From: Sneathiella chungangensis
GTDB taxonomy: Bacteria; Pseudomonadota; Alphaproteobacteria; Sneathiellales; Sneathiellaceae
DNA: 64,000 nucleotides
Assembly: GCF_009882935.1 (NCBI RefSeq)
Contig: NZ_WTVA01000003.1
Coordinates: 98,715-162,714, forward strand
Reading direction: 5' to 3'
The position numbers and the translations under genes were made by a program. This document shows, one piece after another, positions 1 through 11,660 of the stretch. Position 1 is the stretch's first letter; each line of letters begins with the position of its first letter. The notes under the pieces were generated by a model, which was not told the DNA's origin, did no database searches, and was given only the letters and a program-made list of their open reading frames with translations.

Positions 1-113
1 CGTGCCGTGCCCGTGGAATGATGGGCCCGGCGAAAAGCAAGAGGGTTATAATCAGGTTTGGGCGGCTTCTGCAAGGGCGAAATGATGCCGCCGCCCATTT
101 TCCTCAAAAAATT

Positions 114-1136
114 CTAGAATGCCCGCTCGATGGAGAAATCGACAGCCTCCAGCAGCGCGGCCTTGATCTCGCTCTCCTCGAAGATGCCGAGGGCGTCCTT
201 CGCCATCGCTCCGTAATGCCGCGCGCGTTCAATGGTATCCTCAAGCGCGTTGTGGCGGCGGATAATTTCGAGCGCCTTTTCTAAATCGCTGTCCGTCTGC
301 TCGCCATCTTCGACGACGCGCTTCCAGAAGGCCCGCTCCTCGGTATTGCCACGGCGGAAGGCGAGAAGGATGGGGAGCGTCACTTTCCCCTCCCGGAAGT
401 CATCGCCAATGGCCTTGCCGAGGGCCAGTTGCTCGGCGGAATAGTCAAGCGCGTCATCGACAAGCTGGAAGGCGATGCCGAGATTGCGGCCAAAGCTTTC
501 AAGCGCCTCGGCCTCCGCCTTCGGCCGTCCGGCGACTACGGCCCCGACCTCGCAGGCGGCGGCGAAGAGCGCGGCGGTCTTGGAGGAGATGACCTGAAGG
601 TAGCTGTCCTCCGTCGTGTTGGTGTCGCCGACATTCATCAGCTGCATTACCTCGCCCTCGGCGATGACGGCGGAGGCGTTGGAGAGAATCGACAGCACTT
701 CGAGCGAGCCGTCCTCGACCATCAGCTGGAAGGAGCGGCTGAACAGGAAATCGCCGACCAGCACGCTTGCCTGGTTGCCCCAGAGCACATTCGCCGTCTC
801 GTTGCCGCGGCGCAGGTTGCTCTCGTCGACCACATCGTCATGGAGGAGCGTCGCGGTATGGATGAACTCGACACAGGCCGCGAGCTTCTTCGCCCGATCC
901 CCCTCATAGCCGCAGAGTTTCGCGGACCCGAGGGTGAGAACCGGGCGCAGCCGCTTGCCGCCCGCGGCGATCAGGTGGCGCGCCAGGGTCGGGATCAGCT
1001 CGACCTCGCTATGCATGCGCTTGAGAATGATGTCGTTCGTGTCCGCGAGATCCTGTTCCACGATTGCCAGCAGGCGGGCGATCGACGCCTTCGTCTCGCG
1101 ATCTTTTCGCGCGTCCAGATTTACGATAATAGCCAA
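114..1136 (-). CDS. ispB: Octaprenyl (polyprenyl) diphosphate synthase
   Basis: A 340-residue trans-prenyltransferase that condenses isopentenyl diphosphate units on an allylic primer to make the ubiquinone side chain. Both aspartate-rich Mg-diphosphate motifs are visible: DDVVD at residues 100-104 (in LLHDDVVDES) and DDALD at 227-231 (in FQLVDDALDY). The GGKRLRP substrate motif sits near residues 59-65. Length and architecture are normal for the family. It is transcribed alone, divergent from the DUF2007 gene, from a good sigma70-type promoter about 35 bases upstream of the ATG. Chain length (C40 or C50) cannot be read from the sequence, so octaprenyl is the conventional name rather than a proven product. 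Confidence 0.93.
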   Translation of the reverse strand: MAIIVNLDARKDRETKASIARLLAIVEQDLADTNDIILKRMHSEVELIPTLARHLIAAGGKRLRPVLTLGSAKLCGYEGDRAKKLAACVEFIHTATLLHDDVVDESNLRRGNETANVLWGNQASVLVGDFLFSRSFQLMVEDGSLEVLSILSNASAVIAEGEVMQLMNVGDTNTTEDSYLQVISSKTAALFAAACEVGAVVAGRPKAEAEALESFGRNLGIAFQLVDDALDYSAEQLALGKAIGDDFREGKVTLPILLAFRRGNTEERAFWKRVVEDGEQTDSDLEKALEIIRRHNALEDTIERARHYGAMAKDALGIFEESEIKAALLEAVDFSIERAF

Positions 1137-1169
1137 TTTTTCCTCATTCGGCGGACTTGTCTTCCAATG

Positions 1170-1197
1170 AGCATAGCTTAAGATTGCGAAGGGTCAA
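1170..1197 (-). promoter_or_regulatory. Sigma70-type promoter for ispB
   Basis: On the minus strand there is a -35 TTGACC and a -10 TATGCT separated by 16 bases. A start near 1163 would give a leader of about 27 bases before the ispB ATG. It lies back to back with the candidate promoter of the DUF2007 gene. Confidence 0.5.
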
Positions 1198-1213
1198 GTA
1201 AGCGCGGTATATT
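1184..1213 (+). promoter_or_regulatory. Promoter for DUF2007-trmN6 cluster
   Basis: A -35 TTGCGA, an 18-base spacer and a -10 TATATT. It overlaps the ispB promoter in the 114-base divergent gap, so the two polymerases would compete. If correct, the in-frame TTG at 1212 lies within the -10 and cannot be the start codon of the downstream gene. Confidence 0.4.
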
Positions 1214-1250
1214 GGCAATTCTGGTCCTGATACGGCGGTTTGGGGGATAT

Positions 1251-1469
1251 GTGAAGGAACTGATACGGAGCAATGACCCGGTACTGCTGTCCTATCTGAT
1301 GAGCGTGCTGGAAGAGGAGCGGATCGATGCGATCCTGCTCGATGAACATACGTCCATTCTGGAAGGCAGCATCGGCGCGATCCAGCGGCGGATCATGGTG
1401 CTGGAGGAGGATCTTGAGCGCGCCAAAGATATCCTCGACGATATCGGGGAGGGAGAGACGCCCGCATGA
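1251..1469 (+). CDS. DUF2007 family small protein
   Basis: A 72-residue protein of the DUF2007 (putative signal transducing protein) type. It carries the pattern of a short helix, VLLSYLMSVLEEERIDAILLDEH, split as the typical ELIRSNDPVLLSYLMSVL and ERIDAILLDEH, then a basic strand GAIQRRIMVLEED. The start is set at GTG 1251, which has a GGGGGA ribosome site just upstream; a TTG in frame at 1212 is less likely. The last codons overlap the ATG of the methyltransferase gene (ATGA), so the two are probably translationally coupled. Function is unknown; the family is common next to trmN6 and polyprenyl synthase genes in Alphaproteobacteria. Confidence 0.8.
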   Translation: MKELIRSNDPVLLSYLMSVLEEERIDAILLDEHTSILEGSIGAIQRRIMVLEEDLERAKDILDDIGEGETPA

Positions 1470-2278
1470 CGTCGATTGAGAAACGGAACCTGCCCGAAAC
1501 CGCCGGGGAGGGGCTGACGCGGGATATGTTCCTTGGCGGGGCGCTCAGTATCCTGCAGCCGCGCGACGGTTTTCGCGCCGGCTCCGACGCGGTGCTGCTG
1601 GCCTCGGCGGTCGAGGCGAAGGCGGGCGAGTCGCTGCTCGATATCGGCGCGGGCGTCGGCACGGCGGGGCTCTGCGCGCTTTACCGGCTCGCAGGAATAG
1701 AGCTTTGGGGGATCGAGCTGCAGGACGATCTTGCAGAACTCGCCCGGCTCAATGCGGCCAATAATGATTTTGCCGGACGCAGCCATATCATCGCCGCCGA
1801 TATCGGCGCGCGTCAATCCTTCCGGGGCGTCGCGGGCCCATTGGGCAAGTCCTTTCTCGAGGCGGGGTTCGATCATGTGATCACCAATCCGCCCTTCTTC
1901 GGGCGGGGCCGCGCGCGTGAGGCGAAGACGGAAGGGCGGACGCTGGCCCGCGTCGAGGGGCATGTCAACCTTGCCGACTGGCTCAAATTCGCGGTGGCGC
2001 GGGCGAAAAGCCGGGGCACGGTCACCGTCATCCACCGGGCCGAGCGGCTCGGCGAGATTCTGGCGGGCCTTGGCGCCGGCTGCGGACGGCTCAGGGTCAT
2101 TCCGCTCTGGCCGGAGTCGGGGATGCCGGCAAAACGCGTTATCGTTACCGGCCTCAAGGGCGACAAGGGGCCGCTGGAGCTTACCGCCGGGCTCGTCCTG
2201 CACGAGATGGGCGGCAAACCGACGGCCGCCGCCGACGCCATCTCCCGCCGCGGCGCGGCGCTCCGGGATGTCCTGTGA
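1466..2278 (+). CDS. trmN6: tRNA1(Val) (adenine-N6)-methyltransferase-like protein
   Basis: A 270-residue class I SAM-dependent methyltransferase. The SAM loop GAGVGTAG is at residues 61-68 and the amino-methyltransferase catalytic motif NPPF at 141-144, the signature of N6-adenine enzymes acting on nucleic acid. The early QPRDGFRAGSDAVLLA stretch is typical of the TrmN6/YfiC group, which modifies A37 of tRNA1(Val). The ATG overlaps the stop of the DUF2007 gene. Substrate is inferred from family resemblance; other N6-adenine substrates are possible. Confidence 0.82.
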   Translation: MTSIEKRNLPETAGEGLTRDMFLGGALSILQPRDGFRAGSDAVLLASAVEAKAGESLLDIGAGVGTAGLCALYRLAGIELWGIELQDDLAELARLNAANNDFAGRSHIIAADIGARQSFRGVAGPLGKSFLEAGFDHVITNPPFFGRGRAREAKTEGRTLARVEGHVNLADWLKFAVARAKSRGTVTVIHRAERLGEILAGLGAGCGRLRVIPLWPESGMPAKRVIVTGLKGDKGPLELTAGLVLHEMGGKPTAAADAISRRGAALRDVL

Positions 2279-2322
2279 TGAAAAGACTTGTACAGCGCAA
2301 GTAAATCCTTACCTTAACGGCC

Positions 2323-3186
2323 ATGAAAATAATGGACTTCCTCAAGAAAACGCCGCTCAAGCGGTTCCTCGACAAGGCGCCTGTGGTCGCCGTGCTGCCG
2401 CTTTACGGCGTGATCGCGCCGGGCGGCAACAAGCTGCGCGGGGAGCATCTCAATCTCGCCAGCCTAGCGGAGCAGATCGAGGAGGCGTTCGAGACGAAGA
2501 ATCTCTCGGCGGTGGCGCTCGCCGTCAATTCGCCCGGTGGCTCGCCGGTGCAGTCCGCGCTCATCTTCGATCGCATCCGCCAGCTCGCCGACGAGAAGGG
2601 CGTTTCCGTCTATGCCTTCGCGGAAGATGTGATGGCTTCGGGCGGCTATTGGCTCGGCCTCTGCGCCGACGAGATCTATATCAACCGGAATTCGGTGGTC
2701 GGCTCCATCGGCGTCGTCTCGGCGGGCTTCGGCTTTCCGGGGCTGCTTGAGAAGGTCGGTGTCGACCGGCGGCTCTATGCGGCGGGGGAGAACAAGGTGA
2801 AGCTCGATCCCTTCAGCCCGGAAAAGGACGAAGATATCGTCTGGCTGATGAAAATCCAGGGCGACATCCATGAGAATTTCAAGGAACTGGTGAAGACCCG
2901 GCGCGGCGAACGGCTCAAGAAACGCAAGGACAAGGAACTGTTTTCGGGCGATGTCTGGATCGGCGAGAAGGCGGTCGATCTCGGCCTTGTCGATGGCATT
3001 GCCGACATCCGGTCCTTCTGCCGTGAAAAATATGGCGAGAAGGTCAAATTCAAGCGGATCGAGGGGCGGCAGGGATTCCTGGCGCGCAAACTCGGCCTCG
3101 GTCAGCAGATCATCGGCGCGGACGCGGTGGATGCGCTTGTGGCGGCCATCCGCAACCGGTCCCTCTGGGGCCGGTTCGGCCTGTGA
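2323..3186 (+). CDS. S49 family serine peptidase (SppA/SohB-like)
   Basis: A 287-residue peptidase of the signal peptide peptidase A family. The nucleophile serine is S106 in EDVMASGGYW and the general base is probably K158 in GENKVKLDPF, where the short SppA enzymes carry their lysine. The NSPGGSP motif lies near residues 69-75 and NSVVGSIGV near 123-131. No clear N-terminal membrane anchor is seen: the first 25 residues are basic then mildly hydrophobic, so it may be a short, loosely membrane-associated or cytoplasmic form. Its role is likely clearance of cleaved signal peptides or membrane-protein fragments. Followed after 32 bases by the small zinc-ribbon gene. Confidence 0.85.
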   Translation: MKIMDFLKKTPLKRFLDKAPVVAVLPLYGVIAPGGNKLRGEHLNLASLAEQIEEAFETKNLSAVALAVNSPGGSPVQSALIFDRIRQLADEKGVSVYAFAEDVMASGGYWLGLCADEIYINRNSVVGSIGVVSAGFGFPGLLEKVGVDRRLYAAGENKVKLDPFSPEKDEDIVWLMKIQGDIHENFKELVKTRRGERLKKRKDKELFSGDVWIGEKAVDLGLVDGIADIRSFCREKYGEKVKFKRIEGRQGFLARKLGLGQQIIGADAVDALVAAIRNRSLWGRFGL

Positions 3187-3218
3187 TTCGCCACCGCCGC
3201 GACGAGGGGAGATAACGC

Positions 3219-3440
3219 ATGCTGTCACCGGTCAAGATCATTCTCATCATTCTGGTGCTGATCGGGGTTTTCTTTGCCCATCGCTTCTATCGCAGCACCA
3301 TCGCGCCCAGCCTCGATAAAGCCCGTAAGAACGGGAATATCAAGGGACGCTCTGGCGACAAGATGCTCGATCTTGAGGAATGTCCGGACTGCGGCGCCTT
3401 CGTCGCCGACCTCGACGGGCATCGCTGCAAGGATAAATAG
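3219..3440 (+). CDS. Small membrane protein with zinc-ribbon tail
   Basis: A 73-residue protein with one N-terminal transmembrane segment (about residues 5-20, ILIILVLIGVFFA) and a C-terminal half ribbon with CPDC and HRC ligands spaced like a four-ligand zinc site. A GGGGAGA ribosome site precedes the ATG. Such short proteins lie between the S49 peptidase and glyQ in related genomes. Function unknown. Confidence 0.72.
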   Translation: MLSPVKIILIILVLIGVFFAHRFYRSTIAPSLDKARKNGNIKGRSGDKMLDLEECPDCGAFVADLDGHRCKDK

Positions 3441-3460
3441 GCGAAACCTCGAGAGGCCGG

Positions 3461-3489
3461 TTGACCCTTTCGGTGCAGGGCTTTATGTT
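3461..3489 (+). promoter_or_regulatory. Promoter for glyQS
   Basis: A -35 TTGACC and a -10 TATGTT with a 17-base spacer. The predicted transcription start near 3496 lies before both candidate glyQ start codons (GTG 3513, ATG 3528), giving a very short leader. Confidence 0.55.
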
Positions 3490-3527
3490 GCACCGCAAAT
3501 TCTCTCAAAGCAGTGTGGTCTGTAGTT

Positions 3528-4421
3528 ATGGCGGGTAATCTGGCCTCCGCGCCGTCCAACTCTTTTCAGGACCTGATCCTGACCTTACAACATTTCTGGT
3601 CGTCGAAGGGCTGCGTGATCCTGCAGCCCTACGATATGGAGGTGGGCGCGGGGACCTTTCATCCGGCGACGACGCTCCGTGCGCTCGGTCCCGAGCCCTG
3701 GAATGCGGCCTATGTGCAGCCGTCGCGCCGTCCAACCGACGGGCGTTATGGCGAAAATCCGAACCGCACGCAGCATTACTATCAGTTCCAGGTCCTCCTG
3801 AAACCCTCCCCGGACAATATCCAGGAACTCTATCTGGAAAGCATCTATGCCCTCGGGATCGATCCGAAAAACCACGACATCCGCTTTGTCGAGGATGACT
3901 GGGAAAGCCCGACCTTGGGCGCTTGGGGGCTTGGCTGGGAAGTCTGGTGCGACGGGATGGAGGTAAGCCAGTTCACCTTCTTCCAGCAGGTCGGCGGGTT
4001 TGAATGCAGCCCCGTCTCCGGCGAGCTCACCTACGGGCTCGAGCGGCTTGCCATGTATGTCCAGGGCGTTGACCGCATGTTCGATCTTAAGTGGAATGAC
4101 GCCGGCGTGACCTATGGCGACGTCTTCCTGCAGAACGAGAAGGAATTCTCCGCCTATAATTTCGAACATTCTAATGTCGATATCCTGCTCCGTCATTTCG
4201 AGGATGCGGAAATCCAGTGTCAGGAAATTCTGGCCGAGGGGCTTGCGCTGCCGGCCTATGACCAATGCATGAAGGCGAGCCATCTGTTCAATCTTCTGGA
4301 CGCGCGCGGCGTCATCAGCGTGACCGAGCGCGCCGCCTATATCGCCCGCGTGCGGGCGCTCGCGAAGGGCTGCGCAACCCAATGGCTCAAGGGGCGCGGG
4401 CACCTGAAGGAGGAGGCGTAA
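3528..4421 (+). CDS. glyQ: Glycyl-tRNA synthetase alpha subunit
   Basis: The catalytic alpha subunit of the bacterial heterotetrameric (alpha2beta2) glycyl-tRNA synthetase, which forms glycyl-adenylate and charges tRNA-Gly. Class II features are plain: the [20 protein letters not shown] region, [16 protein letters not shown], and the [10 protein letters not shown] and [10 protein letters not shown] motifs. About 297 residues, normal for the family. ATG 3528 is chosen because MAGNLAS fits the usual N-terminus; a GTG at 3513 would add five residues. The stop codon is immediately followed by the glyS ATG with no gap, which matches the need for equal subunit amounts. Confidence 0.96.
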   Translation: MAGNLASAPSNSFQDLILTLQHFWSSKGCVILQPYDMEVGAGTFHPATTLRALGPEPWNAAYVQPSRRPTDGRYGENPNRTQHYYQFQVLLKPSPDNIQELYLESIYALGIDPKNHDIRFVEDDWESPTLGAWGLGWEVWCDGMEVSQFTFFQQVGGFECSPVSGELTYGLERLAMYVQGVDRMFDLKWNDAGVTYGDVFLQNEKEFSAYNFEHSNVDILLRHFEDAEIQCQEILAEGLALPAYDQCMKASHLFNLLDARGVISVTERAAYIARVRALAKGCATQWLKGRGHLKEEA

Positions 4422-6476
4422 ATGGCGGAACTGCTGCTGGAGCTCTTCTCCGAGGAAATCCCTGCGCGCATGCAGAACAAGGCGGCGGACGATCTCGCCC
4501 GCCTTATCAGCGCCGGCCTGAAAGAGGCGGGGCTGGACTGCGACGACATCCGTGGCTTCGCAACCGCGCGGCGGCTTGCGGTTGTTGTGGATGGCCTGCC
4601 GGCCGCCCAGCTCGATACCTTCGAGGAGAAGCGCGGCCCCCGTGTCGGCGCGCCGGACAAGGCGGTCGAGGGCTTCATGAAATCCGCCGGGCTTAGTCGC
4701 GACCAGCTGGAGGAGCGGGAAACCGAGAAGGGCAGCTTCTATTACGCTGTGATCGAGAACAAGGGCCGCCCGACGATGGACGTGCTGCCGGGGCTTTTGA
4801 ACACCGCCATCTCCGCCGTGCCCTGGCCCAAACCGATGCGTTGGGGCGCCTATTCGGCGCGCTGGGTGCGGCCGCTGCATAACATCCTCTGCCTGTTCGA
4901 TGGGAAGACGGTGCCGCTTGCATGGGAGCATCTGACCGCCAACAACCAGACCTTCGGCCATCGCTTCATGGCGCCGGAGGCGATCACGGTGAAGGATTTC
5001 GCCGATTACCAGGCGCGGCTCAAATCCGCCTATGTGGTGCTCGATGCGACGGATCGCGAGAAGATCATCGCCAAGGATGCCGCCCGCCTCGCCGCGGCGG
5101 AAGGGCTGGCGCTGATCGAGGATCCGGCGCTGCTCTCCGAGGTTGCCGGCCTTGTCGAATGGCCGGAAAGCCTGATCGGCTCGATTGATACAAGCTTCCT
5201 TGAGGTGCCGCAGGAGGCCCTGATCTCCGCCATGCGCAGCCATCAGAAATATTTTTCCTTGGCAGGGAGTGACGGCAGGATGGCCCCGCGCTTTATTGTG
5301 GTCGCGAACCTCCGCGCGGAGGATGGCGGCAGGGAAATCACCGCCGGGAACGAGCGGGTGCTGAGCGCGCGCCTGTCGGATGCGAAATTCTTCTGGGACA
5401 AGGACCGGGAGAAGAGCCTGGAAAGCCGCGTTCCTGATCTAGAAAAAATCATCTTTCATGCGAAGCTCGGCACCGTGCGGGAGAAGGTGGAACGCATCAT
5501 CAAACTCACCGCCGAGATTGCGCCCTTTGTGCCGAATTCCGATGCCGAGGCCGCGGCGCGCGCCGCGCTGCTCGCAAAAGCCGACCTCACCACGGAGATG
5601 GTCGGGGAGTTTGCCGATCTGCAAGGATTGATGGGCCGCTATTATGCGGCGCATGACGGCGAGAGCGTGGCCGTCGCGACGGCGATTGAGGAACATTATT
5701 CGCCCTTGGGCCCGAACGATAGCTGCCCGTCGGAACCCGCCAGCGTCATCGTCGCGCTGGCCGACAAGATCGATACGCTCACCGGCTTTTTCGCCATCGA
5801 CGAAAAACCGACCGGATCGAAGGATCCCTATGCGCTTCGGCGCGCCGCGCTGGGCGTGATCCGGCTGGTGCTGGAAAACAGGCTGCGCCTTCCGCTCCTC
5901 GATATATTCCGCAAATCCGGCGCGTTACACGACGTTCCTGAGACACTGGATGAGTCTGAGCTGCTCGCGTTCTTTGCCGACCGGCTGAAGGTCCATCTGA
6001 AAGAACAGAATGTCCGCCACGATTATATCACCGCGGCCTTTGCGCTTGGCGAAGATGATCTGCTCCGTCTGATGGCGCGGGTTGAGGCGCTCTCCAGCTT
6101 CCTTGATTCCGAGGATGGGGCGAATTTGCTCATCGCCTACCGCCGCGCGGCCAATATCCTCCGGATCGAGGAGAAGAAGGACGGCGTAACCTATGATGCG
6201 CCGGTGGATGAAGCCCTGCTTGCCGACGCGGAGGAACTGGCGCTCGACAAGCGGATCAAGGAAGTCTCGGGCCTTGTCACTGCCGCGATCGACATGGACG
6301 AGTTCGAAGCCGCGGGGGCGGCGGCGGCGCGGCTCAGGAAGCCGGTCGATGCCTTCTTCGACAAGGTCACCGTGAATGCGGAGGATGCCGCGCTCCGGGC
6401 GAACCGGCTCCGGCTTCTCTCCACAATCCGCAACCTTTTGGATCAATTGGCGGATTTATCGAAAATCGAAGGCTAA
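4422..6476 (+). CDS. glyS: Glycyl-tRNA synthetase beta subunit
   Basis: A 684-residue beta subunit, which binds tRNA and is needed for charging. It opens with the standard [18 protein letters not shown], and carries [23 protein letters not shown] and the HD-type region [10 protein letters not shown]. The C-terminal DALR-like anticodon-binding part is present ([13 protein letters not shown]). Its ATG directly abuts the glyQ stop. Length is normal and the frame is intact. Confidence 0.96.
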   Translation: MAELLLELFSEEIPARMQNKAADDLARLISAGLKEAGLDCDDIRGFATARRLAVVVDGLPAAQLDTFEEKRGPRVGAPDKAVEGFMKSAGLSRDQLEERETEKGSFYYAVIENKGRPTMDVLPGLLNTAISAVPWPKPMRWGAYSARWVRPLHNILCLFDGKTVPLAWEHLTANNQTFGHRFMAPEAITVKDFADYQARLKSAYVVLDATDREKIIAKDAARLAAAEGLALIEDPALLSEVAGLVEWPESLIGSIDTSFLEVPQEALISAMRSHQKYFSLAGSDGRMAPRFIVVANLRAEDGGREITAGNERVLSARLSDAKFFWDKDREKSLESRVPDLEKIIFHAKLGTVREKVERIIKLTAEIAPFVPNSDAEAAARAALLAKADLTTEMVGEFADLQGLMGRYYAAHDGESVAVATAIEEHYSPLGPNDSCPSEPASVIVALADKIDTLTGFFAIDEKPTGSKDPYALRRAALGVIRLVLENRLRLPLLDIFRKSGALHDVPETLDESELLAFFADRLKVHLKEQNVRHDYITAAFALGEDDLLRLMARVEALSSFLDSEDGANLLIAYRRAANILRIEEKKDGVTYDAPVDEALLADAEELALDKRIKEVSGLVTAAIDMDEFEAAGAAAARLRKPVDAFFDKVTVNAEDAALRANRLRLLSTIRNLLDQLADLSKIEG

Positions 6477-6553
6477 TCTTTACTTTTTAAGCGTATGTGC
6501 ATGTGACGAACTCAGTAAGACGAGAGCATTAACATCAGAAGGGCGATATCGAG

Positions 6554-9232
<2,679 letters not shown>

Positions 9233-9235
9233 AAT

Positions 9236-9263
9236 AAAAAGCCCGGAGCGATCCGGGCTTTTT
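9236..9263. terminator. Bidirectional terminator between ppdK and mrp
   Basis: A 7-bp perfect stem (GCCCGGA / TCCGGGC) with a GCGA loop, preceded by five A and followed by five T, so it can terminate transcription from both directions. It fills the whole gap between the two convergent genes. Confidence 0.85.
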
Positions 9264-9265
9264 CG

Positions 9266-10375
9266 TTATTCAATGACGATTTTCGGGCCTGAGGCGGTGG
9301 CTAGGCTCTGTTCGATCTTTTCCTGCACCTTTGCCGCCAGATCGCGGTAGATTTTGGCGTGGGCGCTGTCGGGCTCCGTCGCGGTGATGGGCGTGCCGGC
9401 GTCGGAGGTTTTGCGGATATCCATATGCAGGGGCACTTCGCCCAGGAAATCGACGCCGAGTTCCTTCGCCGTTTCATGGGCGCCGCCATGGCCGAAGATA
9501 TCCGACCGCTCGCCGCAGGACGGGCAGAGAAAATAGCTCATATTCTCGATAATGCCAAACACCGGCACATCGACTTTGCGGAACATATTCAGACCTTTAC
9601 GGGCGTCAATTAACGCAATATCCTGCGGGGTGGAGACGATCACCGCGCCGGCGAGCGGCACTTTCTGGGCCAGCGTCAACTGCGCGTCCCCGGTACCGGG
9701 CGGCATATCGACGATGAGCACGTCGAGTGCGCCCCAGTCCACATCGAACACCATCTGCTGCAGCGCGCTCATGATCATCGGTCCGCGCCAGATCATCGGC
9801 GTGTCCTCCTCCACCAGGAAACCCATGGACATGACCTTGAGGCCCCATTTCTCCATCGGGATCAGCTTCTTGCCGTCCTTTGACTGCGGCTTGCCCTTGA
9901 GGCCGAGCATGCGCGGGAGCGACGGGCCATAGACATCCGCATCCAGCATCCCGACCTTGAGGCCGAGAGCGGCAAGGCCGAGCGCAAGATTGACGGCGCA
10001 GGTCGATTTGCCGACGCCGCCTTTGCCGCTTGCGACCGCGACAATCGCGGCAACGCCCGGCACTTCCGGTTTCTGCGCCGGTTGTTGCTGGGGCGGCGTT
10101 TGCGGGCGGGACGGCGCGGCGGCCGCCTGCTCGGCGGTAAGCACAGCGCTCACCGATTTCACGCCGGGCAGCGCAAAGACGGCATCTTCGCATTTCTTGC
10201 GAAGAAGCTCCATCTCGTTTGCTTCCTTGGGATTGATTTCCAGCGCGAAACCGACATTACCGTCCTTGATCACCAGACCGGCGATCAACCCGAGCGCCAC
10301 CGCGCTCTTGCCCGATTTCGGATCGATCACCTGATCGAGGCAATTGATGACAGTTTGCTCATTTATCGCTGACAT
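9266..10375 (-). CDS. mrp: Mrp/NBP35-type iron-sulfur carrier ATPase
   Basis: A P-loop ATPase of the Mrp/ApbC family that binds and transfers Fe-S clusters. It has an N-terminal FeS-assembly (DUF59/MIP18) domain of about 85 residues, a proline-glutamine linker, then the deviant Walker A in SGKGGVGKSTCAVNLALG and a C-terminal CPSC motif (YFLCPSCGERSDIFG) that supplies the cluster ligands. ATG 10375 is preferred over the in-frame GTG at 10399 because a GGAG site lies nine bases upstream of the ATG. Length about 369 residues is normal. Divergent from hflK. Confidence 0.92.
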   Translation of the reverse strand: MSAINEQTVINCLDQVIDPKSGKSAVALGLIAGLVIKDGNVGFALEINPKEANEMELLRKKCEDAVFALPGVKSVSAVLTAEQAAAAPSRPQTPPQQQPAQKPEVPGVAAIVAVASGKGGVGKSTCAVNLALGLAALGLKVGMLDADVYGPSLPRMLGLKGKPQSKDGKKLIPMEKWGLKVMSMGFLVEEDTPMIWRGPMIMSALQQMVFDVDWGALDVLIVDMPPGTGDAQLTLAQKVPLAGAVIVSTPQDIALIDARKGLNMFRKVDVPVFGIIENMSYFLCPSCGERSDIFGHGGAHETAKELGVDFLGEVPLHMDIRKTSDAGTPITATEPDSAHAKIYRDLAAKVQEKIEQSLATASGPKIVIE

Positions 10376-10441
10376 GCTTGAAAACTCCGCTTCGGACACA
10401 AAATGGTAGGCATAGATTAAAAATCTGCACGAATGCGGATT

Positions 10442-10464
10442 GAGAGAAATAAAGCGTTTCTCTC
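10442..10464. repeat. Perfect inverted repeat upstream of hflK
   Basis: An 8-bp perfect inverted repeat, GAGAGAAA and TTTCTCTC, with a 7-base centre. It sits 11 bases upstream of the hflK -35 box and in the leader of mrp, so it could be an operator for either divergent gene or an mRNA hairpin. No known repressor site is recognised. Confidence 0.45.
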
Positions 10465-10475
10465 TCCGTGTTCCG

Positions 10476-10504
10476 TTGCAGAAAGTTGCAGGGTGTCATA
10501 TAAC
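10476..10504 (+). promoter_or_regulatory. Promoter for hflKC
   Basis: A -35 TTGCAG, a 17-base spacer and a -10 TATAAC. The predicted start is near 10511, giving a leader of about 55 bases that ends with a good AAAGGAGAGG ribosome site before hflK. Confidence 0.55.
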
Positions 10505-10565
10505 GCGACTACGCAAAGTTAGCAAACGCGCAAAATCTGCGCAGAAATAAAGGAGAGGCGACCAT

Positions 10566-11660
10566 ATGCCTTGGAACAATCAGGGTGGTAATGACGGAGG
10601 CTGGCAAGGCGGCGGTGGTAATCGCGGACCTTGGGGGCAGGGGCCAAGCGGCCAACAACCCCCCAATCTGGAAGACATCATCAAGAAGGGCCAGGACCGG
10701 CTGAAAGATATCATCCCGGGGGGCGGTGGCGGCAAGATCGGCATCATCATCCTGTTGCTGGTAATTCTCTGCGCCTGGCTGATCAGCGGCTTCTACAAGG
10801 TTGAGACCACGGAGCAGGGCGTTGTTCTTCGCTTCGGCAAATGGTCGGAAACCACCCAGCCCGGCCTGAACTATCATCTGCCATATCCGATTGAGACGGT
10901 CCTGACGCCCGAGGTAACGAAGGTCAACAGTGTCGAGATCGGCTTCCGCCCGACGCGCGGCGGCGGATCGACTCCGGTTGAGGCGGAAAGCCTGATGCTG
11001 ACCGGGGACGAGAATATCGTCGATGTCGGCTTTACGGTTCTCTGGCGGATCGCCGATGCCGGCAAGTTCCTCTTTAATGTCGATCAGCCGGAGCTCACCA
11101 TCAAGGCCGTGGGTGAGAGCGCCATGCGTGAGGTGATCGGGCGTACGGACCTGACGGCGGCCATTACCGAAGGCCGGCTGCTGGTCGAGACGGAAGTGTT
11201 GAAACGGCTTCAGGAAGTGCTCGACGAATATGGCGCGGGTGTTTCCATTCTGCAGGTACAGCTTAAAAATGCGGAACCACCGAGCCAGGTGATTGCCGCG
11301 TTCCGCGATGTGCAGGCCGCCGAGGCCGACAAGGAGCGGGCGCAGAACGAAGCGCTGGCCTATGCCAACGACATCATCCCGCGGGCCCGTGGTCAGGCGG
11401 AAATGATCCGCCAGGAAGCCGAAGGTTATAAGCAGCGTGTGATTGCCGAAGCCGAAGGTGAGGCGGCGCGCTTTATCTCCATCTATAACGAATATGCCAA
11501 GGCGCCCTATGTGACGCGTCAGCGTATCTATCTTGAAACGCTGCAGGAAGTGTTCACGGGTAAGCAGAAAATGATCATTGATATTGGTAAGGACGGCGCG
11601 CAAGGCGTTGTTCCCTACCTGCCACTCAATGAACTGCAGAAAGGGGCGACCAAGAAATGA
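10566..11660 (+). CDS. hflK: FtsH protease modulator HflK
   Basis: A 364-residue SPFH/prohibitin-family membrane protein that with HflC forms a cage around the FtsH protease and tunes membrane-protein turnover. The N-terminus is Gly/Asn-rich (about residues 1-50), followed by a single signal anchor (about 60-77, IGIIILLLVILCAWLISG) and the band 7 domain beginning FYKVETTEQGVVLRFG. The C-terminal coiled part ends in a tail typical of HflK. Its last codons overlap the hflC ATG by 4 bases, implying coupled translation. Confidence 0.95.
   Translation: MPWNNQGGNDGGWQGGGGNRGPWGQGPSGQQPPNLEDIIKKGQDRLKDIIPGGGGGKIGIIILLLVILCAWLISGFYKVETTEQGVVLRFGKWSETTQPGLNYHLPYPIETVLTPEVTKVNSVEIGFRPTRGGGSTPVEAESLMLTGDENIVDVGFTVLWRIADAGKFLFNVDQPELTIKAVGESAMREVIGRTDLTAAITEGRLLVETEVLKRLQEVLDEYGAGVSILQVQLKNAEPPSQVIAAFRDVQAAEADKERAQNEALAYANDIIPRARGQAEMIRQEAEGYKQRVIAEAEGEAARFISIYNEYAKAPYVTRQRIYLETLQEVFTGKQKMIIDIGKDGAQGVVPYLPLNELQKGATKK

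Noticed and set aside
429-1181. Plus-strand 250-codon frame opposite ispB
   Set aside because: It is the antisense shadow of a well-supported prenyltransferase; its translation has no recognisable pattern and an Arg/Asp-heavy composition.
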